Source: Lasioglossum baleicum
Lineage: Eukaryota > Arthropoda > Insecta > Hymenoptera > Halictidae
DNA length: 64,000 nucleotides
NCBI RefSeq assembly: GCF_051020765.1
Contig: NW_027469104.1
Location: 558,001-622,000, forward strand
Direction: 5' to 3'
The position numbers were made by a program, and so were the translations under genes. Shown piece by piece: positions 37,430 to 48,482 of the stretch. Position 1 is the first letter of the stretch. Every line of letters starts with the position of its first letter. The notes beneath the pieces were generated by a model. The model was not told the origin of the DNA. It made no database searches and was given only the letters and a program-made list of their open reading frames with translations.

Positions 37430-38087
37430 CGTTATGCGTTATGCGTTATGCGTTATGCGTTATCCGTTATGCGTTATCCGTTATGCGTTACGCGTTATGC
37501 GTTATGCGTTATGCGTTATGCGTTATGCGTTATGCGTTATGCGTTATGCGTTATGCGTTAAGCGTTATACGTTATGCGATATGCGTTATTCGTTATGCGT
37601 TATGCGTTATGCTTTATGCGTTATGCGTTATGCGTTATGCGTTATGCGTTATGCGTTATGCGTTATGCGTTATGCGTTATGCGTTATGCGTTATGCGTTA
37701 TGCGTTAAGCGTTATACGTTATGCGATATGCGTTATGCGTTATGCGTTATGCGTTATGCGTTATGCGTTATGCGTTATGCGTTATGCGTTATGCGTTATG
37801 CGTTATGCGTTATGCGTTATGCGTTATGCGTTATGCGTTATGCGTTATGCGTTATGCGTTATGCGTTAAGCGTTATACGTTATGCGATATGCGTTATGCG
37901 TTATGCGTTATGCGTTATGCGTTATGCGTTATGCGTTATTCGTTATGCGTTATGCGTTATGCGTTATGCGTTATGCGTTATGCGTTATGCGTTATGCGTT
38001 ATGCGTTATGCGTTATGCGTTATGCGTTATGCGTTATGCGTTATGCGTTATGCGTTATGCGTTATGCGTTATGCGTTATGCGTTATG
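37430..38087 (+). repeat. A block, G2T, two decayed A blocks
   Basis: A block (37556), G2T (37612), then two A blocks lacking their G7T unit (37703 and 37864), an isolated G7T (about 37934) and cores. Confidence 0.9.
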
Positions 38088-38304
38088 ACTTTTTCATTGA
38101 GCGTTATGCGTTATGCGTAATGCGTTATGCATTATGCGTTATGCGTTATGCGTAATGCGTTATGAGTAATGTGTCATGCGTTATGCGTTATGGACTATGC
38201 TTTATGCGTTATGCGTTATGGGTTATCCGTTATGCGTCATGCGTTATCCGTTATGGACTATGCTTTATGCGTTATGCGTTATGGGTTATCCGTTATGCGT
38301 CATG
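38088..38304 (+). repeat. P-double module 29
   Basis: Canonical 217-base form. Confidence 0.92.
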
Positions 38305-38710
38305 CGTTATGCGTTATGCGTTATGCGTTATGCGTTATGCGTTATGCGTTATGCGTTATGCGTTATGCGTTATGCGTTATGCGTTATGCGTTATGCGTTA
38401 TGCGTTATGCGTTATGCGTTATGCGTTATGCGTTATGCGTTATGCGTTATGCGTTATGCGTTATGCGTTATGCGTTATGCGTTATGCGTTATGCGTTATG
38501 CGTTATGCGTTATGCGTTATGCGTTATGCGTTATGCGTTATGCGTTATGCGATATGCGTTATGCGTTATGCGTTATGCGTTATGCGTTATGCGTTATGCG
38601 TTATGCGTTATGCGTTATGCGTTATGCGTTATGCGTTATGCGTTATGCGTTATGCGTTATGCGTTATGCGTTATGCGATATGCGTCATGCGTTAAGCGTT
38701 ATGCGTTATG
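38305..38710 (+). repeat. Cores with T3A, T3A-T4C-T6A
   Basis: Thirty-five cores, lone T3A (38550), then T3A (38676), T4C (38683) and T6A (38690), a trio that also precedes modules 31 and 37. Confidence 0.9.
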
Positions 38711-38808
38711 CATTATGCGTTATCCGTTATGCGTTATGCGTTATGCGTAATGCGTTATGAGTAATGTGTCATGCGTTATGCGTTATTCGTTAAGCGTTAT
38801 GCTTTATG
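38711..38808 (+). repeat. Degenerate P module 30
   Basis: Same form as module 25: no 14-mer, and G7T-T6A-core in place of gactatg. Confidence 0.9.
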
Positions 38809-39165
38809 CGTTATGCGTTATGCGTTATGCGTTATGCGTTATGCGTTATGCGTTATGCGTTATGCGTTATGCGTTATGCGTTATGCGTTATGCGTTATGC
38901 GTTATGCGTTATCCGTTATGCGTTACGCGTTATGCGTTATGCGTTATGCGTTATGCGTTATGCATCATGCGTTATCCGTTATGCGTTATGCGTTATGCGT
39001 TATGCGTTATGCGTTATGCGTTATGCGTTATGCGTTATGCGTTATGCGTTATGCGTTATGCGTTATGCGTTATGCGTTATGCGTTATGCGTTATGCGTTA
39101 TGCGTTATGCGTTATGCGTTATGCGTTATGCGTTATGCGTTATGCGTTATGCGTTATGCGTTATG
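38809..39165 (+). repeat. Cores with G7C-core-T6C and private catcatg
   Basis: G7C and T6C units near 38900, a G2A+T4C unit (38963-38969) seen only here, G7C, then cores. Confidence 0.88.
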
Positions 39166-39375
39166 TGTTATGCGTTGTGCTTTACGGGTTATGCGATATG
39201 CGTTATGCGTTATGACTTTTTCATTGAGCGTTATGCGTTATGCGTAATGCGTTATGCATTATGCGTTATGCGTTATGCGTAATGCGTTATGAGTAATGTG
39301 TCATGCGTTATGCGTTATGGACTATGCTTTATGCGTTATGCGTTGTGGGTTATCCGTTATGCGTCATGCGTTATC
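39166..39375 (+). repeat. CTTTACG lead plus P-B module 31
   Basis: The 14-mer is at 39215-39228. The following units up to T6C lack the usual G7C pair. Confidence 0.92.
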
Positions 39376-40873
39376 CGTTATGCGTTATGCGTTATGCGTT
39401 ATGCGTTATGCGTTACGCGTTATGCGTTATGCGTTATGCGTTATGCGTTATGCGTTATGCGTTATGCATTATGCGTTATGCGTTATCCGTTATGCGTTAT
39501 GCGTTATGCGTTATGCGATATGCGTCATGCGTTAAGCGTTATGCGTTATGCATTATGCGTTATCCGTTATGCGTTATGCGTTATGCGTTATGCGTTATGC
39601 GTTATGCGTTATCCGTTATGCGTTATCCGTTATGCGTTACGCGTTATGCGTTATGCGTTAAGCGTTATGCTTCATGCGTTATGCGTTATGCGTTATGCGT
39701 TATGCGTTATGCGTTATGCGTTATGCGTTATGCGTTATGCGTTATGCGTTATGCGTTATGCGTTATGCGTTATGCGTTATGCGTTATGCGTTATGCGTTA
39801 TGCGTTATGCGTTATGCGTTATGCGTTATGCGTTATGCGTTATGCGTTATGCGTTATGCGTTATGCGTTATGCGTTATGCGTTATGCGTTATGCGTTATG
39901 CGTTATGCGTTATGCGTTATGCGTTATGCGTTATGCGTTATGCGTTATGCGTTATGCGTTATGCGTTATGCGTTATGCGTTATGCGTTATGCGTTATGCG
40001 TTATGCGTTATGCGTTATGCGTTATGCGTTATGCGTTATGCGTTATGCGTTATGCGTTATGCGTTATGCGTTATGCGTTATGCGTTATGCGTTATGCGTT
40101 ATGCGTTATGCGTTATGCGTTATGCGTTATGCGTTATGCGTTATGCGTTATGCGTTAAGCGTTATACGTTATGCGATATGCGTTATTCGTTATGCGTTAT
40201 GCGTTATGCGTTATGCGTTATACGTTATGCGATATGCGTTATTCGTTATGCGTTATGCGTTATGCGTTATGCGTTATGCGTTATGCGTTATGCGTTATGC
40301 GTTATGCGTTATGCGTTATGCGTTATGCGTTATGCGTTATGCGTTATGCGTTATGCGTCATGCGTTATGCGTTATGCGTTATGCGTTATGCGTTATGCGT
40401 TATGCGTTATGCGTTATGCGTTATGCGTTATGCGTTATGCGTTATGCGTTATGCGTTATGCGTTATTCGTTATGCGTTATGCGTTATGCGTTATGCGTTA
40501 TGCGTTATGCGTTATGCGTTATGCGTTATGCGTTACGCGTTCTGCGTTATGCGTTATGCGTTAAGCGTTATACGTTATGCGATATGCGTTATTCGTTATG
40601 CGTTATGCGTTATGCGTTGTGGGTTATCCGTTATGCGTCATGCGTTATCCGTTATGCGTTATGCGTTATCCGTTATGCGTTACGCGTTATGCGTTATGCG
40701 TTATGCGTTATGCGTTATGCGTCATGCGTTATCCGTTATGCGATATGCGTTATGCGTTATGCGTTATGCGTTATGCGTTATGCGTTAAGCGTTATGCGTT
40801 ATGCGTTATGCGTTATGCGTTATGCGTTATGCGTTGTGCTTTACGGGTTATGCGATATGCGTTATGCGTTATG
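39376..40873 (+). repeat. Complex block 5
   Basis: G2A, T3A-T4C-T6A trio, G7C pair with T6C, T6A, a private G2T+T4C unit (39670), 68 cores (39677-40152), double A (40153-40243), lone T4C, G7T, T6C-A5C, A block, GTG C form, T4C-G7C-T3A, T6A, and a CTTTACG lead without its C1T unit (40832-40873). Confidence 0.88.
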
Positions 40874-41041
40874 ACTTTTTCATTGAGCGTTATGCGTTAT
40901 GCGTAATGCGTTATGCGTTATGCATTATGCGTTATGCGTTATGCGTAATGCGTTATGAGTAATGTGTCATGCGTTATGCGTTATGGACTATGCTTTATGC
41001 GTTATGCGTTGTGGGTTATCCGTTATGCGATATGCGTTATT
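40874..41041 (+). repeat. P module 32, A-ending type with one extra core
   Basis: The 14-mer to ATG distance is 81. After C1G+G7C and core it passes into T3A and G7T. Only module 39 shares both features. Confidence 0.92.
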
Positions 41042-41790
41042 CGTTATGCGTTATGCGTTATGCGTTATGCGTTATGCGTTATGCGTTATGCGTTATGCGT
41101 TATGCGTTATGCGTTATGCGTTATGCGTTATGCGTCATGCGTCATGCGTTATGCGTTATGCGTCATGCGTTATGCGTTATGCGTTATGCGTTATGCGTTA
41201 TGCGTTATGCGTTATGCGTTATGCGTTATGCGTTATGCGTTATGCGTTATGCGTTATACGTTATACGTTATGCGATATGCGTTATTCGTTATGCGTTATG
41301 CGTTATGCGTTGTGGGTTATCCGTTATGCGTCATGCGTTATCCGTTATGCGTTATGCGTTATGCGTTATGCGTTATCCGTTATGCGTTATCCGTTATGCG
41401 TTACGCGTTATGCGTTATGCGTTATGCGTTATGCGTTATGCGTTATGCGTTATGCGTCATGCGTCATGCGTTATGCGTCATGCCTTATGCGTTATGCGTT
41501 ATGCGTTATGCGTTATGCGTTATGCGTTATGCGTTATGCGTTATGCGTTATGCGTTATGCGTTATGCGTTATGCGTTATGCGTTATGCGTTATGCGTTAT
41601 GCGTTATGCGTTATGCGTTATGCGTTATGCGTTATGCGTTATGCGTTATGCGTTATGCGTTATGCGTTATGCGTTATGCGTTATGCGTTATGCGTTATGC
41701 GTTATGCGTTATGCGTTATGCGTTATGCGTTATGCGTTATGCGTTATGCGTTATGCGTTATGCGTTATGCGTTATGCGTTATGCGTTATG
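41042..41790 (+). repeat. CAT pairs, doubled G7A, GTG C form, G2C
   Basis: CAT pair and a lone T4C, a doubled G7A with T3A and G7T, GTG C form, CAT pair, T4C, G2C (41483) and 43 cores. The order parallels 17123-17962. Confidence 0.9.
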
Positions 41791-42007
41791 ACTTTTTCAT
41801 TGAGCGTTATGCGTTATGCGTAATGCGTTATGCATTATGCGTTATGCGTTATGCGTAATGCGTTATGAGTAATGTGTCATGCGTTATGCGTTATGGACTA
41901 TGCTTTATGCGTTATGCGTTATGGGTTATCCGTTATGCGTCATGCGTTATCCGTTATGGACTATGCTTTATGCGTTATGCGTTATGGGTTATCCGTTATG
42001 CGTCATG
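41791..42007 (+). repeat. P-double module 33
   Basis: Canonical 217-base form. The following run contains a lone G7A at 42099. Confidence 0.92.
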
Positions 42008-42294
42008 CGTTATGCGTTATGCGTTATGCGTTATGCGTTATGCGTTATGCGTTATGCGTTATGCGTTATGCGTTATGCGTTATGCGTTATGCGTTATGCG
42101 TTATACGTTATGCGTTATGCGTTATGCGTTATGCGTTATGCGTTATGCGTTATGCGTTATGCGTTATGCGTTATGCGTTATGCGTTATGCGTTATGCGTT
42201 ATGCGTTATGCGTTATGCGTTATGCGTTATGCGTTATGCGTTATGCGTTATGCGTTATGCGTTATGCGTTATGCGTTATGCGTTATGCGTTATG

Positions 42295-42420
42295 CGTAAT
42301 GCGTTATGCATTATGCGTTATGCGTTATGCGTAATGCGTTATGAGTAATGTGTCATGCGTTATGCGTTATGGACTATGCTTTATGCGTTATGCGTTGTGG
42401 GTTATCCGTTATGCGTTACG
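42295..42420 (+). repeat. P-direct module 34 lacking the 14-mer
   Basis: Starts at a T4A unit and keeps G2A, T4A, agtaatg and the P-direct end. Confidence 0.92.
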
Positions 42421-43085
42421 CGTTATGCGTTATGCGTTATGCGTTAAGCGTTATACGTTATGCGATATGCGTTATTCGTTATGCGTTATGCGTTATGCGT
42501 TATGCGTTATGCGTTATGCGTTATGCGTTATGCGTTATGCGTTATGCGTTATGCGTTATGCGTTATGCGTTATGCGTCATGCGTCATGCGTCATGCGTTA
42601 TGCGTTATGCGTTATGCGTTATGCGTTATGCGTTATGCGTTATGCGTTATGCGTTATTCGTTATGCGTTATGCGTTATGCGTTATGCGTTATGCGTTATG
42701 CGTTATGCGTTATGCGTTATGCGTTATGCGTTATGCGTTATGCGTTATGCGTTATGCGTTATGCGTTATGCGTTATGCGTTATGCGTTATGCGTTATGCG
42801 TTATGCGTTATGCGTTATGCGTTATGCGTTATGCGTTATGCGTTATGCGTTATGCGTTATGCGTTATGCGTTATGCGTTATGCGTTATGCGTTATGCGTT
42901 ATACGTTATGCGTTATGCGTTATGCGTTATGCGTTATGCGTTATGCGTTATGCGTTATGCGTTATGCGTTATGCGTTATGCGTTATGCGTTATGCGTTAT
43001 GCGTTATGCGTTATGCGTTATGCGTTATGCGTTATGCGTTATGCGTTATGCGTTATGCGTTATGCGTTATGCGTTATGCGTTATG
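42421..43085 (+). repeat. A, triple T4C, G7T, run with lone G7A
   Basis: A block, three T4C units in a row, G7T (about 42652) and a long run broken by a lone G7A (42897). The unit 42295-43085 recurs from 43086. Confidence 0.9.
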
Positions 43086-43211
43086 CGTAATGCGTTATGC
43101 ATTATGCGTTATGCGTTATGCGTAATGCGTTATGAGTAATGTGTCATGCGTTATGCGTTATGGACTATGCTTTATGCGTTATGCGTTGTGGGTTATCCGT
43201 TATGCGTTACG
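43086..43211 (+). repeat. P-direct module 35 lacking the 14-mer
   Basis: Same form as module 34, exactly 791 bases (113 units) downstream. Confidence 0.92.
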
Positions 43212-45010
43212 CGTTATGCGTTATGCGTTATGCGTTAAGCGTTATACGTTATGCGATATGCGTTATTCGTTATGCGTTATGCGTTATGCGTTATGCGTTA
43301 TGCGTTATGCGTTATGCGTTATGCGTTATGCGTTATGCGTTATGCGTTATGCGTTATGCGTTATGCGTCATGCGTCATGCGTCATGCGTTATGCGTTATG
43401 CGTTATGCGTTATGCGTTATGCGTTATGCGTTATGCGTTATGCGTTATTCGTTATGCGTTATGCGTTATGCGTTATGCGTTATGCGTTATGCGTTATGCG
43501 TTATGCGTTATGCGTTATGCGTTATGCGTTATGCGTTATGCGTTATGCGTTATGCGTTATGCGTTATGCGTTATGCGTTATGCGTTATGCGTTATGCGTT
43601 ATGCGTTATGCGTTATGCGTTATGCGTTATGCGTTATGCGTTATGCGTTATGCGTTATGCGTTATGCGTTATGCGTTATGCGTTATGCGTTATGCGTTAT
43701 GCGTTATGCGTTATGCGTTATGCGTTATGCGTTATGCGTTATGCGTTATGCGTTATGCGTTATGCGTTATGCGTTATGCGTTATGCGTTATGCGTTATGC
43801 GTTATGCGTTATGCGTTATGCGTTATGCGTTATGCGTTATGCGTTATGCGTTATGCGTTATGCGTTATGCGTTATGCGTTATGCGTTATGCGTTATGCGT
43901 TATGCGTTATGCGTTATGCGTTATGCGTTATGCGTTATGCGTTATGCGTTATGCGTTATGCGTTATGCGTTATGCGTTATGCGTTATGCGTTATGCGTTA
44001 TGCGTTAAGCGTTATACGTTATGCGATATGCGTTATTCGTTATGCGTTATGCGTTATGCGTTATGCGTTATGCGTTATACGTTATGCGATATGCGTTATT
44101 CGTTATGCGTTATGCGTTATGCGTTATGCGTTATGCGTTATACGTTATGCGATATGCGTTATTCGTTATGCGTTATGCGTTATGCGTTATGCGTTATGCG
44201 TTATGCGTTATGCGTTATGCGTTATGCGTTATGCGTTATGCGTTATGCGTTATGCGTTATGCGTTATGCGTTATGCGTTATGCGTTATGCGTTATGCGTT
44301 ATGCGTTATGCGTTATGCGTTATGCGTTATGCGTTATGCGTTATGCGTTATGCGTTATGCGTTATGCGTTATGCGTTATGCGTTATGCGTTATGCGTTAT
44401 GCGTTATGCGTTATGCGTTATGCGTTATGCGTTATGCGTTATGCGTTATGCGTTATGCGTTATGCGTTATGCGTTATGCGTTATGCGTTATGCGTTATGC
44501 GTTATGCGTTATGCGTTATGCGTTGTGCATTACGGGTTATGCGATATGCGTTATGCGTTATGCGTTACGCGTTCTGCGTTATGCGTTATGCGTTATGCGT
44601 TATGCGTTAAGCGTTATACGTTATGCGATATGCGTTATTCGTTATGCGTTATGCGTTATGCGTTATGCGTTATGCGTTATGCGTTATGCGTTATGCGTTA
44701 TGCGTTATGCGTTATGCGTTATGCGTTATGCGTTATGCGTTATGCGTTATGCGTTATGCGTTATGCGTTATGCGTTATGCGTTATGCGTTATGCGTTATG
44801 CGTTATGCGTTATGCGTTATGCGTTATGCGTTATGCGTTATGCGTTATGCGTTATGCGTTATGCGTTATGCGTTATGCGTTATGCGTTATGCGTTATGCG
44901 TTATGCGTTATGCGTTATGCGTTATGCGTTATGCGTTATGCGTTATGCGTTATGCGTTATGCGTTATGCGTTATGCGTTATGCGTTATGCGTTATGCGTT
45001 ATGCGTTATG
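43212..45010 (+). repeat. A, triple T4C, 79-unit run, triple A block, CATTACG
   Basis: A block (43233), three T4C units (43366-43386), G7T (43443), 79 cores (43450-44002), a triple A block with five-core spacers (44003-44163), 51 cores, CATTACG without C1T (44521-44576), A block (44605) and 53 cores. Confidence 0.9.
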
Positions 45011-45136
45011 ACTTTTTCATTGAGCGTTATGCGTTATGCGTAATGCGTTATGAGTAATGTGTCATGCGTTATGCGTTATGGACTATGCTTTATGCGTTAT
45101 GCGTTATGGGTTATCCGTTATGCGTCATGCGTTATC
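45011..45136 (+). repeat. P-B module 36, shortened by 35 bases
   Basis: The 14-mer to ATG distance is 39, the shortest in the window; only one T4A remains and G2A is lost. Confidence 0.92.
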
Positions 45137-45857
45137 CGTTATGCGTTATGCGTTATGCGTTATGCGTTATCCGTTATGCGTTATCCGTTATGCGTTACGC
45201 GTTATGCGTTATGCGTTATGCGTTATGCGTTATGCGTTATGCGTTATGCGTTAAGCGTTATACGTTATGCGATATGCGTTATTCGTTATGCGTTATGCGT
45301 TATGCTTTATGCGTTATGCGTTATGCGTTATGCGTTATGCGTTATGCGCTATGCGTTATGCGTTATGCGTTATGCGTTATGCGTTATGCGTTATGCGTTA
45401 TGCGTTATGCGTTATGCGTTATGCGTTATGCGTTATGCGTTATGCGTTATGCGTTATGCGTTATGCGTTATGCGTTATGCGTTATGCGTTATGCGTTATG
45501 CGTTATGCGTTATGCGTTATGCGTTATGCGTTATGCGTTATGCGTTATGCGTTATGCGTTATGCGTTATGCGTTATGCGTTATGCGTTATGCGTTATGCG
45601 TTATGCGTTATGCGTTATGCGTTATGCGTTATGCGTTATGGGTTATGCGTTATGCGTTATGGGTTATGCGTTATGCGTTATGCGTTATGCGTTATGCGTT
45701 ATGCGTTATGCGTTATGCGTTATGCGTTATGCGTTATGCGTTATGCGTTATGCGTTATGCGTTATGCGTTATGCGTTATGCGTTATGCGTTATGCGTTAT
45801 CCGTTATGCGTTATGCGTTATGCGATATGCGTCATGCGTTAAGCGTTATGCGTTATG
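45137..45857 (+). repeat. Complex block with paired C1G units, second copy
   Basis: G7C pair, T6C, A block (45249), G2T (45305), a private T4... change giving cgctatg near 45347, a long run, two C1G units (about 45640 and 45661), G7C, then the T3A-T4C-T6A trio. It parallels 33846-34594. Confidence 0.86.
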
Positions 45858-45955
45858 CATTATGCGTTATCCGTTATGCGTTATGCGTTATGCGTAATGC
45901 GTTATGAGTAATGTGTCATGCGTTATGCGTTATTCGTTAAGCGTTATGCTTTATG
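45858..45955 (+). repeat. Degenerate P module 37
   Basis: Same form as modules 25 and 30; agtaatg starts at 45907. Confidence 0.9.
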
Positions 45956-46305
45956 CGTTATGCGTTATGCGTTATGCGTTATGCGTTATGCGTTATGCGT
46001 TATGCGTTATGCGTTATGCGTTATGCGTTATGCGTTATGCGTTATGCGTTATGCGTTATGCGTTATCCGTTATGCGTTACGCGTTATGCGTTATGCGTTA
46101 TGCGTTATGCGTTATGCGTCATGCGTTATCCGTTATGCGTTATGCGTTATGCGTTATGCGTTATGCGTTATGCGTTATGCGTTATGCGTTATGCGTTATG
46201 CGTTATGCGTTATGCGTTATGCGTTATGCGTTATGCGTTATGCGTTATGCGTTATGCGTTATGCGTTATGCGTTATGCGTTATGCGTTATGCGTTATGCG
46301 TTATG
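45956..46305 (+). repeat. Cores with G7C-core-T6C and T4C-G7C
   Basis: Parallels 38809-39165, but with an ordinary T4C where that copy has catcatg. Confidence 0.88.
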
Positions 46306-46515
46306 TGTTATGCGTTGTGCTTTACGGGTTATGCGATATGCGTTATGCGTTATGACTTTTTCATTGAGCGTTATGCGTTATGCGTAATGCGTTATGCATT
46401 ATGCGTTATGCGTTATGCGTAATGCGTTATGAGTAATGTGTCATGCGTTATGCGTTATGGACTATGCTTTATGCGTTATGCGTTGTGGGTTATCCGTTAT
46501 GCGTCATGCGTTATC
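46306..46515 (+). repeat. CTTTACG lead plus P-B module 38
   Basis: The 14-mer is at 46355-46368. Confidence 0.92.
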
Positions 46516-48314
46516 CGTTATGCGTTATGCGTTATGCGTTATGCGTTATCCGTTATGCGTTATCCGTTATGCGTTACGCGTTATGCGTTATGCGTTATGC
46601 GTTATGCGTTATGCGTTATGCGTTATGCGTTATGCGTTATGCGTTATGCATTATGCGTTATGCGTTATCCGTTATGCGTTATGCGTTATGCGTTATGCGA
46701 TATGCGTCATGCGTTAAGCGTTATGCGTTATGCATTATGCGTTATCCGTTATGCGTTATGCGTTATGCGTTATGCGTTATGCGTTATGCGTTATCCGTTA
46801 TGCGTTATCCGTTATGCGTTACGCGTTATGCGTTATGCGTTAAGCGTTATGCTTTATGCGTTATGCGTTATGCGTTATGCGTTATGCGTTATGCGTTATG
46901 CGTTATGCGTTATGCGTTATGCGTTATGCGTTATGCGTTATGCGTTATGCGTTATGCGTTATGCGTTATGCGTTATGCGTTATGCGTTATGCGTTATGCG
47001 TTATGCGTTATGCGTTATGCGTTATGCGTTATGCGTTATGCGTTATGCGTTATGCGTTATGCGTTATGCGTTATGCGTTATGCGTTATGCGTTATGCGTT
47101 ATGCGTTATGCGTTATGCGTTATGCGTTATGCGTTATGCGTTATGCGTTATGCGTTATGCGTTATGCGTTATGCGTTATGCGTTATGCGTTATGCGTTAT
47201 GCGTTATGCGTTATGCGTTATGCGTTATGCGTTATGCGTTAAGCGTTATACGTTATGCGATATGCGTTATTCGTTATGCGTTATGCGTTATGCGTTATGC
47301 GTTATACGTTATGCGATATGCGTTATTCGTTATGCGTTATGCGTTATGCGTTATGCGTTATGCGTTATGCGTTATGCGTTATGCGTTATGCGTTATGCGT
47401 TATGCGTTATGCGTTATGCGTTATGCGTTATGCGTTATGTGTTATGCGTTATGCGTTATGCGTTATGCGTTATGCGTTATGCGTTATGTGTTATGCGTTG
47501 TGCATTACGGGTTATGCGATATGCGTTATGCGTTATGCGTTACGCGTTCTGCGTTATGCGTTATGCGTTATGCGTTATGCGTTATGCGTTAAGCGTTATG
47601 CGTTATGCGTTATGCGTTATGCGTTATGCGTTATGCGTTATTCGTTATGCGTTATGCGTTATGCGTTATGCGTTATGCGTTATGCGTTATGCGTTATGCG
47701 TTATGCGTTATGCGTTATGCGTTATGCGTTATGCGTTATGCGTTATGCGTTATGCGTTATGCGTTATGCGTTATGCGTTATGCGTCATGCGTCATGCGTT
47801 ATGCGTTATGCGTTATGCGTTATGCGTTATGCGTTATGCGTTATGCGTTATGCGTTATGCGTTATGCGTTATGCGTTATGCGTTATGCGTTATGCGTTAT
47901 GCGTTATGCGTTATTCGTTATGCGTTATGCGTTATGCGTTATGCGTTATGCGTTATGCGTTATGCGTTATGCGTTACGCGTTCTGCGTTATGCGTTATGC
48001 GTTAAGCGTTATACGTTTTGCGATATGCGTTATTCGTTATGCGTTATGCGTTATGCGTTGTGGGTTATCCGTTATGCGTCATGCGTTATCCGTTATGCGT
48101 TATGCGTTATCCGTTATGCGTTACGCGTTATGCGTTATGCGTTATGCGTTATGCGTTATGCGTCATGCGTTATCCGTTATGCGATATGCGTTATGCGTTA
48201 TGCGTTATGCGTTATGCGTTATGCGTTAAGCGTTATGCGTTATGCGTTATGCGTTATGCGTTATGTGTTATGCGTTGTGCTTTACGGGTTATGCGATATG
48301 CGTTATGCGTTATG
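46516..48314 (+). repeat. Complex block 6, paralogue of 39376-40873
   Basis: G7C pair, T6C, G2A, T3A-T4C-T6A, second G7C pair, T6A, G2T (46852), 54 cores, double A (47237-47327), CATTACG (47489-47551), T6A, G7T, CAT pair, G7T, T6C-A5C, an A block with a private A5T unit near 48015, GTG C form, T4C-G7C-T3A, T6A and a CTTTACG lead (48266-48314). Confidence 0.88.
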
Positions 48315-48482
48315 ACTTTTTCATTGAGCGTTATGCGTTATGCGTAATGCGTTATGCGTTATGCATTATGCGTTATGCGTTATGCGTAATGCGTTATGAG
48401 TAATGTGTCATGCGTTATGCGTTATGGACTATGCTTTATGCGTTATGCGTTGTGGGTTATCCGTTATGCGATATGCGTTATT
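48315..48482 (+). repeat. P module 39, A-ending type with one extra core
   Basis: Same unusual form as module 32, confirming that the two flanking blocks are paralogous. Confidence 0.92.
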
